Source: Isoetes taiwanensis (lineage: Eukaryota > Streptophyta > Lycopodiopsida > Isoetales > Isoetaceae). Taken from it: a stretch of 64,000 nucleotides of DNA. The stretch is from contig JAJEKV010000064.1 of the NCBI GenBank assembly GCA_021234155.1, positions 5,208,001 through 5,272,000 of the forward strand, written 5' to 3'. The translations under genes and the position numbers were made by a program. Position 1 is the first letter of the stretch. Each line of letters opens with the position of its first letter. The notes under the pieces are model-generated. The model had not been told where the DNA came from. It saw only the letters and a program-made list of their open reading frames with translations, and ran no database searches. Positions 1-11,215 of the stretch are shown here, piece by piece.

Positions 1-256
1 TACTTCAGCAAAATGCGGGAGGAAGGCATAAACCCAAACTGCATACAATCGTGCAGGTCTAGTAGACGAAGGATGCTGGCAATTTAAGTTTATAGCTGAG
101 TCCTTTGACATTATGCCACCACTTTCTCACTATACTTGCATGGTAGATCTTCTAGGCCATGCAAGTTACCTCCATGAAGCAAAACATTTAATCTTGGGTA
201 GTAAGCAAACTGACATTGTAGTATGGAAATGCTTGACAATAGTTATCACGCAATAG
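1..256 (+). pseudogene. PPR protein gene fragment (frameshifted)
   Basis: Two short reading frames read like the end of a plant PLS-class pentatricopeptide repeat (PPR) protein. Frame 1 gives YFSKMREEGINPNC. After a frameshift near 53 a second frame gives AGLVDEGCWQF and then HYTCMVDLLGH, ending with DIVVWKCL before a TAG at 254-256. In this family HYTCMVDLLGRAG and VVWKCLL lie in the last PPR/E-motif region of organelle RNA-editing factors. The frameshift, the early stop and the absence of any E/DYW extension afterwards mark it as a relic. The piece also runs off the left edge, so its upstream part cannot be judged. Confidence 0.7.
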
Positions 257-1182
257 GAATCCGTCATCATTTCCATAGCTAAGCTGCTGCTTGAAAAAAT
301 AGAACTTACTCTCAACACACATTTGACAGCATTAAATATTTCCAGATAACTTGAAGTATTGTTCAATTCAATGCAATTTTTTTTTTTTTTTTATTGAAGG
401 CATATTTCAATAATCTTAGTCTCAAGGACATAATGTCCGTTTTGCAATGGTTTGCAAACCATATGGGCTAAGAAGTTTCTATATTTGGTATTTTGGGGGA
501 AAGAAACCATTGTGTTTCGGGGTAAAAATTAGGGCAAATATGTACGATCTGTATTCTGGTTGTATGGGCTTTGGATTTTATCGCAATAGAGTGTCAGGTC
601 TGGACATATGTGGCATTCGGGCCTAAATGAAAGGACCTTCTATTTCAAGTTTGTTCTTATCCTTTTGCCTTAATTTTTTTAGATGCCTCTAGTTTATGCC
701 TTGAATCCGATAAGAACTTCTTCTGAAGATGGTTTATACAATTTTTTTTGCCCAAACCCGGCAACTAGGGTTGAATAGGCTGTTGTTCTTGTTGTTGTTT
801 TATTTCTGGATCCCTTGTAATTGTTGGCCAGATTTGAGAATGGTTGGGATGGATTTGCTGAGCCTATTCTTATTTGACCTAATCTTCTGCTGGAATCGAT
901 TGCCCCTAAGGGGGCAAGCCCTGGTCCCTGTAGGTTTATGGCATATTCCAAGTATATGCCAATATATGTCTGGAATATACCAATGACTGCTCCAAACCCA
1001 TTATTGGGGGTAAACTGGCGGTCATTTCTGTTGCTGGACAGCCCTTCTAAAACCAGTTAACTGGTGTCCTAATCTGTACCTCCAAAACGCTGCGAAATAA
1101 TCTGTATTATTGCTGTAACAAAACACTTTTTCAGATTCTATGTCATTTCGATGGCGGTTAAGCATTTCTCCAGCTATGAGCT
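257..1182. other. Intergenic, no gene recognised
   Basis: A T-run lies at about 378-392. The rest is AT-rich unique-looking sequence, with open frames on both strands near 694-986 that have no recognisable domain. The end of the stretch is presumably the 5' flank of the P450 pseudogene. Confidence 0.5.
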
Positions 1183-2500
1183 ATGGCGTTCTTCATGGCT
1201 TCGGCCTCCTCCGATTTTGTTTCCATCCAGTTTGGTGTTGCTCTCATATTGGTCGGGGTAAGTTTGCTCCTACTTGTTTTGCGTAATTTCAACTCATGGG
1301 TTCGTAAACACCCACAAGGTCAAGCTCCTTTGCCTCCTGGAAATCTTGGATGGCCCATGGTCAGGAACATGTCAAATTTTCTTCGGGCTTTCAAATATGG
1401 TAATTCCGAAGATTTCATTGGCAGCTATGTGCAAAAGTGAGTACTTCTCGTAACCTAAAAAAAATTATTTTCTACTCAAGAAAGTTTTTGACCGCAGGGG
1501 AAGCTTTTGACCGCAGTGGATAATTCAGGAAAAATGCTAGAAGACGAATAGATCATAGATCTGCTGTTAATGTTCTTCAATGCAAATCACGACTCCTCTG
1601 CTCATCTGATGATGTGGATAATAATCTTGTTGCAACAACATCCAGAAGTATGCACAAATCAGTCTGGTTTCCAAGCAAATTGAATGTGGCTTTCTGAATT
1701 TCAGTTTTATGCTTTTCTTTTAGGAGGAACAGCAAAGAATCATGGAAGTTAAAATGACAGGGGAGCCTCTTAACTTTGAAGACATGAAAATGATGCCTTA
1801 CCTCTCAATGGTGGTAACCAAACTCTTATTATACCCTATATCATATTGCTTTCTAATCAGATCTGACACTCACAGGTTATCAATGAAGCATTGAGAATTG
1901 TGAGCATATCCCCTATGGGATTTAGAAAAGCACTGAAAGATATCGAGGTCAACGGTGAGGCTGCTATTGTTTCTGTGTTTCAGTTGAAATATATAAGTTA
2001 ATAATGATATGATAAATTGTTGCACAGGCTACAGACTCCCCAAGGATTGGCATGTTGAAACATGGGCAAGAAATGTTCACGTGGATCCTGTGAATTACCC
2101 AAATCCTAACAAGTTTGACCCTGAAAGATGGCTTGTAAGTATTTGTCGAAAAATAGGCCCTTTTCTTAATCTCTTAATAATCTAATTTACCCATTCAGGA
2201 TATGAAATCCAGGCCATGTTCCTTTTTACCTTTTGGAGCAGGAAACAGGTTATGCCCTGGCCAAGAACTCACCAAAATTGAAGCAACTATAGTTGTTCAC
2301 CATCTACTGCTATACTATGAGTAAGATCCTCGTTTATCATTTTCTTTGAAAATTTTCTCATTATATCCATTAGGATTGAAGCGTAATTGAGATTCGTGTT
2401 TATGACTAGGATTGAAGCTGTGAATCCGAATTTCCATATTGTGTATTTGCCACATCCAAGGCCTAATGATTTCTATCCTATGAAAGTTCGGAAGATATGA
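1183..2500 (+). pseudogene. CYP88A-like cytochrome P450 pseudogene with internal deletion
   Basis: Seven exon-like blocks with GT/AG borders read as a cytochrome P450 closest to CYP88A, ent-kaurenoic acid oxidase of gibberellin synthesis: 1183-1436, 1517-1647, 1724-1813, 1876-1954, 2028-2134, 2199-2320 and 2410-2500. Block 1 has a membrane anchor (ALILVGVSLLLLVL) and the family signature PLPPGNLGWPMV. Block 2 holds the I-helix (FFNANHDSSAH, where CYP88A usually has LNAGHESSGH). Block 4 has the K-helix ENALR-like EALRIVSIS. Block 5 has the PERW motif (FDPERWL). Block 6 carries the haem-binding loop [13 protein letters not shown] with its cysteine. The exons normally lying between blocks 1 and 2 (helices B to H, roughly 200 residues) are absent, and an in-frame TAG sits at 1549-1551. 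It therefore cannot give a working enzyme, although the haem region and splice sites remain well preserved, suggesting recent loss. The CYP88A assignment is from recalled family motifs; another CYP85-clan member is possible. Confidence 0.8.
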
Positions 2501-4438
2501 TTATGTGTTCTCTATGTACTTTATTGTAATATATATAGGCGTGCTTAATTCAAATGTTTTTATAGTATTTATAACAAGGGTCTACCTAAGCATATCGGGG
2601 AAATTGGGTCTTATTCATCTTCTTCTCAAGTGCTAGATTGATTGTACTGTTAATTTGTAGAGGATTTTGTTCATGGCAAATAAATGCCTCTCTTTCCATA
2701 TTCCAGATGTAGGACAAGGCCACACTAAAATTTCAAGACCATGCAGAACAAAAATAATTTTGTTTTTTGACATGGTGTGCTTTATCTTTTCCCACCATTG
2801 AACATTTCAATGATTCTTTAGTCTCATTTCCATGTGATGACTTGAAGTTTTAATTCAAGCTTAAGGTAGGGCAACACATCTATTGATCTAGATGTTGATG
2901 CTACTACCTAATAGATATCTAGTCTTCTCATCGACTTACAGTTCACAACATACATCATTGTTTGATGCCTATGTCTATTATTGAGGTTAATGGGATGTTT
3001 TTATTTTTTTACTTTGGCCATCGATGGGAAGAATATTTCTCGCTTTATGCTACATCAAAGGTCCACGTTTTTTGGCATGTGACCCCCCTCAAATTTCCTA
3101 TGGTGCACATTGAACAAAAAGGACCATTGCCTTCGCATAGCTCCAGAATTCAATACATCTATTTTTACATAACTTCACTCCAAATACATATTGATGTGAG
3201 GTATACCTCAAAGCACTGCGTCATAGCATATTTATAATAGATATTTACAACAGACAAAGAAATAAAGAAACCGAATGCTACATTATGATTGATATCATAC
3301 AATTCTTCTACTTATGATTCAGATGTATAACTCTCTTACTTCCTCGCCCCAATCATCCTTGACAAATGCAGTAATGTATCAGTTAAAACTAATGACTAGC
3401 AATCAATGACTAAAGTTTTATGATGTGTTGATTGAAAAGTCAACATTAAGAACTAGGATTTCGTTTGCTAACTACAAGTCAATAGCTAAATGTAAGTAGC
3501 GGGATTTGAAAGATTGGTATGAATCATATAAATTTGACCATTGAATTTTGAAATATGCCAAGTCATATTTAGAGTGGACAAAGCAGGGTGGTTGTTCACC
3601 AATGTCTCTAAACCTACAAAAAGGATGTGTGTGAGGTGGATTACATAGGTCGTCGATGATGAGGACGTGAACAAATGGATGGTAGATGCTCATAGGACAA
3701 CGATGTCTTACTGTATATATTGTGCATCGATGGTGCAAATCAATGGAACATGATGCTAAAGTATTTTCCCCACAGCTTGCAAAATAAAAAGTACCCCCGT
3801 CACTTGGAAATCAAGATTGGCCTCTCGAATTTCCAAGTCACACTATGATTATTGAACTATAGTGTAGAATTCAGTGACTTGGTTGCCTGTGACAGCGGCA
3901 ATAGGCAGTACAAAATCAAACACCTGCCACATTGATTAGAAAGCATGTAAAAGAAAGGAAGCATGGGGATTTGAACCCCACCAAATCGATACTAGAATGC
4001 TTCATCCGGTATAATGGACGTTCCCAAAGGACTGCAATATCTAGCATTATAACAAGGGGTTTTTTTTGTGATTTTATACGCTTTTTGACATGGTTTTCAT
4101 AGAGTGCACCAAGTTTTTGCATGCAATTTGTGCAATTTTTGTTTCATCCCCCTTAATGGTTAAGATCAGAGGGCTTACAAGGAAAGCCCTCTTTTAATTC
4201 AAAAAGATCCAAGGGCTTATAATAAAAGCCCTTTTCTCATGAGATTCGAGACAGCCGGAATTAGGGCACGGTTAGGGTTTGTGGAATCGATGATGGCAGC
4301 TGCTTACTTGGAGTCATGCATAGCCGATGGAATAGGGCGATCTCAGGGCCGATTCTAACTGTGGTGATCTCAGGCATAACTTGGGCAGACCTCACAACAG
4401 GTTTTCTGTTGGTCCGATCAGCTGGCAAGCGATAACTT
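2501..4438. other. Intergenic, no gene recognised
   Basis: AT-rich sequence with only short, domain-free frames. At 4140-4235 a short imperfect repeat occurs (agggcttacaaggaaagccc, then a similar phrase about 50 bp on). It resembles the phrases in the tandem repeat at 6.95-7.16 kb. Confidence 0.4.
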
Positions 4439-6340
4439 ATGGCGATGCTGAAGCTCATAAAGATTGAGCAAAAGAGAGCGTTGTGGAGGCCTCCTTCCTA
4501 TCCTACTGTGGTAAGCATTTCGTTACCAATCCTACTGTCTACCGGATACTGTGGTAAACTATGGTTGTATGTCAAATTCATTTTCACAGGGGCAGAGCCG
4601 ATTTTGATTAGCGACAGCATCTACAATTTCGTGGTAGCAGCATCTGAAGTTTCGTGGTGATAGCAGGTTGTCTAAGTATTGAGTGCTTGAAGAAGGTTGT
4701 TGCTTGTGCTATATGGTTCTATTAAGCAGCCTGAATCTGTTACAAGTGGACCTGGTACAAGCCAGAAACAATGATGTGGGATTTCTTCTGTGCATGAAGA
4801 TGGTTCACAGACATGCACTATTAAGTTAGAAGCTCAGTTGCCTGCTTTGGATTGCTACTGCAAGGACGTTTCTTGCTGGTGTGTTGCCAGGGATGCCTGC
4901 ATCTCATGTTGCATCACGTGACTGCAGGCAAGTAAATATAACCCAATTCTTTATCTGATTAAAAATTGAGCATTTGTCTTTGTTGCAGATTACAAGACCA
5001 GTTTCCAAATTTTGTAGTTGCCTCTAATTCAATATCCAAACCTGTCATACCTTGATATTCTACCATTACATTAATGTCGTCTCACATCTTTGCTTTTAGC
5101 TCATTCAATTGCAAAAGCTAGAGGTGTGCAGATGAAGCTAGAGGTATGCAACCACATCTGCTTGAACAAATCTGTTCAAAGGGGAAATTTCATAGTTTAA
5201 CAGAAACCATAGAATCATTTTGACTGTACAGAGAATCAAACAAGTCTTGGAAAGCCACATAATTGCAAAGGAAAGATCCTGATTCTACCTAGTATGCTGC
5301 ACCTATTTGGTTTTTGTAACAATTAATTTGAGGGTTTTGCATTATGCTTTTCAACTTCAGTTTAGGCCAGTTGTGCTAAATATCCAGTAAGTATGGCATG
5401 GTGAGAAGATTTGGGGAAGCAGCAAAGTCCTTGTCTTCTGTGTGGGAGGACGTAGCACCTATGGCCCCAGTGGTTCAGTCTCCAGTTATACTCGTCCAAA
5501 TTATTCTTATTTAGAAGCACATGATATTTCTAAGAGATAGAATAAAGCAGTTCAACAGATTAGTGAGACATTTTGGCTTCATTTCCACATTACAGTTTGG
5601 CTTTATATTACAGTGTTGCATATTTTCTTCTTACTTATCTATTGTTCAATGGTTCTGTAGCATATTAACTTGGTGGTTACGTTTTTATTCATAGTCTCTT
5701 TCAAACACAAGTTACGGAAGATTTATCCAACACAGATGACATTGCACATTTTACATATATTTTGCTCTGCGGGTATGCAGTTTGTCCAAGATTCAAGCAT
5801 CCATCTCCTTTAGATATGCCATTAAAGTATGCACATCTTAATTAGAGTATGCACATCTTAATTAAAGTATGCACATCTTAGACATAATTTGCTCTGCGGG
5901 TATGCGGTTTATTCAAGCATTAATCTGCTTCATATCAAACATTGCTCTGCTTCATAAAGGTGGAGTAGGATTGCTCATCTTCAGAAAAATAAAGCTTTTA
6001 CAGAAAAATAAAAGTTGAAATGCTTTGGGGCAATCAGATAATACATTGGCACATTTATTGCTTTGGGACAAGCTAGAGAGGGTTTTGATGAGGAAACAAG
6101 TTGCATAGGTTATTGTACAAGTTGCAGAGGTTATTGTTTGTTCATTATTAATAAATTCTATTATTACATGCTACCTCATGTATTAATATTGCTATTGGTA
6201 TAATATTATATGTCTAATTCTATGCAATGTTTTCGTTTCCATAATTTGAGCACGTCTAGTTTGTTAGATCTGTGAGGCTATGATATACCATTTATCATTA
6301 GAGTATTAGGTAATGTCTATATCTACACCCCTACACCATC
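4439..6340. other. Mostly non-coding; possible exon remnants
   Basis: An ATG at 4439 opens MAMLKLIKIEQKRALW and meets a consensus donor (GTAAGC) at about 4511, so this may be a first exon. The following blocks near 4589-4935 contain stops in every frame, and I recognise no family. The remainder to 6340 is AT-rich with no gene seen. Confidence 0.25.
5823..5880. repeat. Short tandem repeat, ~19-20 bp unit
   Basis: The phrase agtatgcacatcttaatta is repeated three times in a row, the last copy partial. Related phrases (tttgctctgcgggtatgc) recur at 5761 and 5888, so the surrounding 120 bp looks like a local duplication. Confidence 0.75.
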
Positions 6341-6835
6341 CTTAAGGCCCCGAAGGGGCCAAAAATTTTTTTAGTTAACACAAACCATTAACACACAACT
6401 AACATTATTAACACAAACCATTGCATTTGACACATTTAAATTAAAATCCCCCTTAAACCCCCTTTGGTCTGGGTGCATATTCACACAGGGGGTTACGTAG
6501 GGCAGCGAGAGCCTCAAAAAATTTACAATATATGTACAAAATTAACACCATTAAGTACATTCTCTCAAACCTTATAGTATTTTGCAAACCTTAATATACA
6601 GTATACAAAAACTTGTACATGCATATCCCACAAACGAGGATCGGTATGTACTGTCCAGATCTTGGAATAAAGAGCAAATATGCCCATCCGACAGCTCTCG
6701 TTGCCCAAAGTAACCCCCCGTGTGAATATGCACCCAAACCAAAGGGGGTTAAAGGGGGATTTTAATTTAAATGTGTCAAATGCAATGGTTTGTATTAATA
6801 ATGTTAGTTGTGTGTTAATGGTTTGTGTTATTATG
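6341..6835. mobile_element. Foldback (long inverted repeat) element, copy 1
   Basis: The left half (about 6374-6515) and right half (about 6700-6831) are near-perfect reverse complements. For example aacacaaaccattaacacac on the left matches tgtgttaatggtttgtgtt on the right, and gggtgcatattcacac matches gtgtgaatatgcaccc. The arms of roughly 140 bp surround about 190 bp of unique AT-rich sequence. No coding sequence is present, so this is a non-autonomous foldback/MITE-like element. A GC palindrome (ggccccgaaggggcc) sits at its left edge. A second copy in the same orientation lies at 7.8-8.4 kb. Confidence 0.8.
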
Positions 6836-6949
6836 TAGCATAATAACAGGGGGTTTTCTTTGTGTTATTGTACGCTTTTCACTAAGGTTTTCCTATGATT
6901 TCGTGATATATTCAAATGGATGTACTAATGCGTACATCTAGAGTGCACC

Positions 6950-7165
6950 ATTTCTGAGCCATTGATTTTAGCCTTTTTTTTTTCAATGGTCAACAACCAA
7001 TGGCTCACAACGAAAGCCATTTTTTTGTGCGTGTGGTGCATAATGGGCACATGAAGGGCCATTGATTTTAGCATTTTTTTCCAATGGTCAACAACCAATG
7101 GCTCACAACAAAAGCCCTCTTTTTGTGTGTGTGGTGCATAATGGGCACATGAAGGGCTTGAAGGG
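6950..7165. repeat. Tandem duplication, ~95-bp unit, two copies
   Basis: The phrases gccattgattttagc, caatggtcaacaaccaatgg, ctcacaacgaaagcc and gtggtgcataatgggcacat occur in order at about 6958-7057 and again at about 7058-7155 with few changes. No coding role is seen. Confidence 0.8.
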
Positions 7166-7790
7166 CGCATGTAGTGCAGTTTCCCCGCCGGCAACACATT
7201 TCTTATTATAACTTTTGATCCAGAGCTCTGTTTGAGATGATTTTTATTGTGTTGGAAAGCTCTCTCTGAGATCTTTTTGATAGTGTATGATATGGATATA
7301 TTTGGTTAAGTTATCTATGCTAAAACAACAATTTTTCGGCCGGGTTTGGTAGGCTTTCACATCCTACCAGCTGATTAATATGTAATACAGGATTGCGCTA
7401 TTGGATATTGTTTTATGGCTCATTCCGAATGAAGCTTGCAAAAAATTACCATGCATTTTTAGATTTTGAGGCAGTTATTAAGCAAATCCCACGGCTTCTA
7501 GATCCTTGTGTTTTCCACTTTGGTTTCTCACCACAAGAATCCATGGAGGCCAAAGGCTGCTGTTAAATTCCATTTGAAAAATGTTTGTGTATGGGTGTTG
7601 CAAACTTTATGACTTTCAGAATAATGGGATCAATCTGCTCTATCTTTATAGTAACTTTTACTTATGTTCTATTTGTTTTATTGTGATCAAATTCAAAAGC
7701 TACAGGTGATGAAAGCCTCAAATGAATTCTAGTTTTTTTCTGGTTTGAATTCTAAAATTTTTGCCACACTGGGGGGGGAGGGGTGTGACG
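7166..7790. other. Intergenic, no gene recognised
   Basis: AT-rich sequence between the tandem duplication and the second foldback element. A G-run (ggggggggagggg) lies at about 7772-7784, immediately outside the foldback element. Confidence 0.4.
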
Positions 7791-7796
7791 TCCATA

Positions 7797-8425
7797 AGGC
7801 CCCGAAGGAGCCAAAAAAATTTTTTTGCAACACAAACCATTAACATCCAACATATAAAAATTAAATCCCCCAACACATAACAACCAACATATAACAACCA
7901 ACACATAACAACCATTGACATTAACAACCAACACATAACCACCATTGACATTAATTAACACAATCATTGGGTCCAACACATTTAAATTAAAACCCCCCTT
8001 AAACCCCCTTTGGTTTGGGTGCATATTCACATGGGGCGTGACGTAGGGCAGCGAGAGCCCTCATAATTGTATTTTGCACGTATCGACACCATATAGTATT
8101 CCGCTTGAAATCTTATAGTATTTTGCGAATCTTGTTATACAGTATAGCAAATTTTGTACTTGCATACCCCACAAATGAGGAACTTTATGTACGGTGTAGA
8201 TTAAGGAATAAGGGGTGAATATGCCTATCCAACAGCTCTCGTTGCCTGGAGTCACCCCCGTGTGAATATGCACCCAAACCAAAGGGGGTTTAAGGGGGAT
8301 TTTAATTTAAATGTGTTGGACCCAATGGTTGTGTTAATTAATGTCAATGGTAGTTATGTGTTGGTTGTTAATGTCAATGATTGTTATGTGTTGGTTGTTA
8401 TATGTTGGTTGTTATGTGTTGGGGT
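7797..8425. mobile_element. Foldback element, copy 2
   Basis: Same family and orientation as the element at 6.34-6.83 kb. The left arm (about 7867-8063) and right arm (about 8228-8425) are reverse complements: aacacataacaaccaacat pairs with atgttggttgttatgtgtt, and gggtgcatattcacat pairs with gtgtgaatatgcaccc. The arms carry internal short repeats (aacacataacaacc) that are absent from copy 1. The outer left phrase ggccccgaaggagcc corresponds to the palindrome of copy 1. No coding sequence is seen. Confidence 0.8.
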
Positions 8426-8574
8426 ACAGGTGGTGACGCAACAGAGAAGACAAATTCAGATAGTGGGGCAACAAAAGGTCCAGATTGTCGACATGTGCTT
8501 CATTCATCTTCTCTCGCAAACTATAATTTGCTTCTACTCATCCAATTTAACTGGTAAGATACTCTCTAGATTTT

Positions 8575-8985
8575 TTTGTTGAAGGACGTCAGACTTTATT
8601 CAATCAAAGAGTCAAATACAAGTATAAATGCAGAGATAGGAATAAAATCTCAGCGGATAAGCAGAGACCCACCGAGTGAAGCAACCTGCCTAAGCATAAG
8701 AGTGCACATCCAAATACTCCTCAAAAATCAATCGCCTCTTGCGAGGGGCAAGTGAAGAACAGTGATACGACTTTACAATGTAACCTTGAGCTTCTTGGAG
8801 AACACGATTATCTGCCACATCCAGACCTTTGAAGATTACCAATCTTCGTCTTTTCCAGATAGTCCAAAGCAACCATCCTGCTGCTAGATTTGCAACCTGC
8901 GAATCTACATCCTTTCCAACATCAACAAAATCAGCCTCTGTTTCGTCGGCGGCTTTCCCATTTTCACATAGATAAGCAGCCTTGC
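8575..8985 (-). mobile_element. LINE (non-LTR retrotransposon) 3' fragment
   Basis: On the minus strand one frame runs from about 8985 to a stop near 8690. It contains NLAAGWLLWTIWKRRRLVIF followed by KGLDVADNRVLQEAQGY. The W-x-IWK-x-RN-x-x-IF pattern is the tail of plant LINE reverse transcriptases, just before or within the RNase H-like C-terminal part. After the stop comes a short 3' region ending in an A-rich run (aacaaaaaaatc on the minus strand, about 8570-8582), as expected for a LINE 3' end. The 5' part of the element is missing, as is usual for truncated insertions. Confidence 0.65.
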
Positions 8986-8996
8986 TTGTCTATTCT

Positions 8997-9230
8997 TTGG
9001 CCAGAACTGTGCAGGACTTGCACGACATGGACGTGATTCATAGAGATCTCGAGTCCCGAAACGTCCTTGTCAACGCAACTGCATATGAAGGAAATTCTTC
9101 GAAAGCTTGAGTTGGAAGAAGATATTGTCTCTACATGTTTGAAATGGAATTCTTTAACAATGTCAGAAGAGGCCAAAGATCTTATTCTTGGCATGATGTA
9201 TCCAAATCCTTAAAGAAGATTGACAATAGG
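8997..9230 (+). pseudogene. Ser/Thr kinase-derived pseudogene, left part
   Basis: A frame starting at about 8997 gives DLHDMDVIHRDLESRNVLVN, the catalytic loop of a protein kinase (HRD then N; the usual K of HRDLK is E here). After a frameshift near 9090, KEILRKLELEEDIVS and EEAKDLILGMMYPNP follow. These resemble subdomains IX-X to XI of CAMK-like kinases (xxAKDLIxxML-xxxP). An in-frame TAA lies at 9211-9213, followed in the same frame by RRLTIA, the usual RxT motif of subdomain XI. That frame is then cut by the solo LTR and resumes after it. The activation segment is missing, so the gene is dead. The exact kinase subfamily is not recognised. Confidence 0.6.
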
Positions 9231-10712
9231 TGTGACATTCCAAGTATTTATACGGTATACGTATGCATACTATGACACGTCACCCGTATCTAACTAGACC
9301 CCTAAGGGTCAATAGGGGATAACTTGGGGGCACCTAAAAGGGATTTTATTAGCTATGCTAAAATTATTAGTGGATAAATAACCTAATTAAGCTAATTAGG
9401 TTATAGTTAGCTGAAGGGAGTCAACAGAGAAGCACCACCTGGCCCAAATCGATTGGCCAAGTGGGACTTGCCAAATTGGGGCCCTACCCCAATTTCTGCC
9501 CCAAAATTGATTTTGGGAAGAGGAGAAGAGGAGCAGCTACCAGTTCTTGTAAATAGACCTGAAGAATGGATGCCTTCCGAGATAATGGGTCTAGCCAGGA
9601 GACTGGTTAGTCCTTAGATAGCTTGTATTTCTGCGAACACTTCTTTGAATAGATGGAATGGTTAAATTCTCTCTTTACATGTTATTATGATGATGATGGA
9701 TACTTAGATGGTGTTTATATTCTTCTTTCTGCTCCTTCCGTGTATTGGGGGTTAAGGGAAGGGTAGAGACCTAAAAGCTTCCTAGAACTAGAGATGTTTC
9801 TAGCTAGAACCCTTAAAACCCAATAATTGCGGTTTGTGCACAAGAAACCACCGGGTTGTGGATAGCTATGATGTGGTTCGGCACCAAATAATGGACGCAA
9901 TTGGTGAAGTGAGGGCGGATGCCTTGCTGATCGTGGCTATTGGGGCTCCTACAGTGTGTTAGGCTTATAGTCGGTCATTACGTATGGGCCGGGTATGGGT
10001 TTGACACCTCTTGGGTCGCAAGAAACGTGCCTATATGGACGTCCTGAACCATGTGTAGAATTAGGGGGGTAAGTCGGGTATGGATGCGTGTGCACCTCGT
10101 GGCACGTATCCTCTAGCATACCCATGGAACCATTGTGATTTTGGACGGGATTCATCCCTTGCCTGCCTCATCGGACCCGGGGAGATGTAACCTAGAGTAG
10201 TCTCATAGGGTGAATCCATGAGATTGTGTCTCTGAAGGCTACAACCACGTCAGAGCATGATTCAGCCTATCTATAAAGTGTGCACAGGAGAGACGGATGT
10301 AGTGGACTACCCTAGCCATTGTCCTATGTTGCTGATATCTTGAGACCTTGACCGTCAGTTGACCCTTGCGTCTGAGCCCAGGGTAGCGCCCCTGTTATGG
10401 TGGGTTATTTATGATGTTATGTTGGTATTGTATTGTTAGTTCGTTGATGATGATAGATGGGCCACCCTTCGTGGTGGTATATTATTCTGAGCATGATTGA
10501 TCTATGCTAACATGTATGTTCGCTTCCAATGTATAGGATCCCCATAGAGGACGTGGGACGAATGACACCTCCGTGTTCCTCGCCCGGACACCTGGCCATC
10601 CCAAGTGATCCGAGTAAGATGGAGGGCCCGACCATGGTGATGTAGTCGCCACGGGAGGGGAATTCCCGTATTTATACGATGGGAGCATCGTATAGATTAT
10701 GGGAGCGTCACA
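9231..10712 (+). mobile_element. Solo LTR of a retrotransposon (1.48 kb)
   Basis: The segment starts TGTGAC and ends GTCACA, perfect 6-bp inverted LTR ends of TG...CA type. It is flanked by atagg (9226-9230) and atagc (10713-10717), a 5-bp target duplication with one mismatch. It has no gag or pol and no second LTR nearby, so it is a solo LTR left by recombination. Both ends carry a similar phrase (gtatttatacg). The interrupted kinase frame (RRLTIA) continues correctly when the LTR and one target copy are ignored, which independently supports both boundaries. Superfamily is not determinable without internal sequence. Confidence 0.8.
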
Positions 10713-11215
10713 ATAGCAGATTCTCTGTCATCCTTGGGTCTTGGAACATTGGAACATACTGGTTATGATGGTCAATATTATGAGAATAGTGTAAGATCTC
10801 CTAGTCCTTCAAACACAATAATCGAGATAACAAATGTATACAGGAAAAGGATCCGACTATAGAGGGTTGATGGGCAGTGGTATGTGAAGCTTAGAGCAAG
10901 CCAAGAAAATGCAGAGAACATTGATGGCGAGTTGAAGCACATAAAGCTCAAAATAAGGATAAAAGGAATGAAAAGGCCTCGTCAGTTTGAGGATAGCTGC
11001 AACAAACGGTCTTATTTACAGAGGGTTGATGCAGGATGCCATAAAAGGATAATATTGCAGCTACAAAATGGGTTATGGCGAGTTGTTTCTCCTTGCCTGG
11101 AAGTTTCGTGATGCAGAGCTGTCTTACGAGGATGAGAGCACAATTTATTTGTCTGAGATAGTCAATCCAATTGTTGATGAAGAATGCGGATGCGATGCCA
11201 CGGAGACATAAATTC
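10713..11215 (+). pseudogene. Kinase-derived pseudogene, right part
   Basis: Continuing the frame broken by the LTR, this part reads IADSLSSLGLGTLEHTGYDG and then NTIIEITNVYRKRIRL before a TAG near 10857. The same frame then reopens as RVDGQWYVKLRASQENAENI and GMKRPRQFEDSCNKRSY. A shift near 11055 leads to YKMGYGELFLLAWKFRDAEL and a final TAA near 11210. The piece after the kinase domain is not a family I recognise. It contains charged stretches and a possible C-terminal module. The open frame over about 500 bp, with only two lesions, suggests a fairly young pseudogene. Confidence 0.45.

Noticed and set aside
3955-4030. tRNA-like feature on the minus strand (GGTTCAAATCC B-box with a 5-bp stem and a following TGCTTCC)
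   Set aside because: No A box, D arm or anticodon arm could be placed and the 5' acceptor strand pairs only partly; at best a tRNA-derived scrap.
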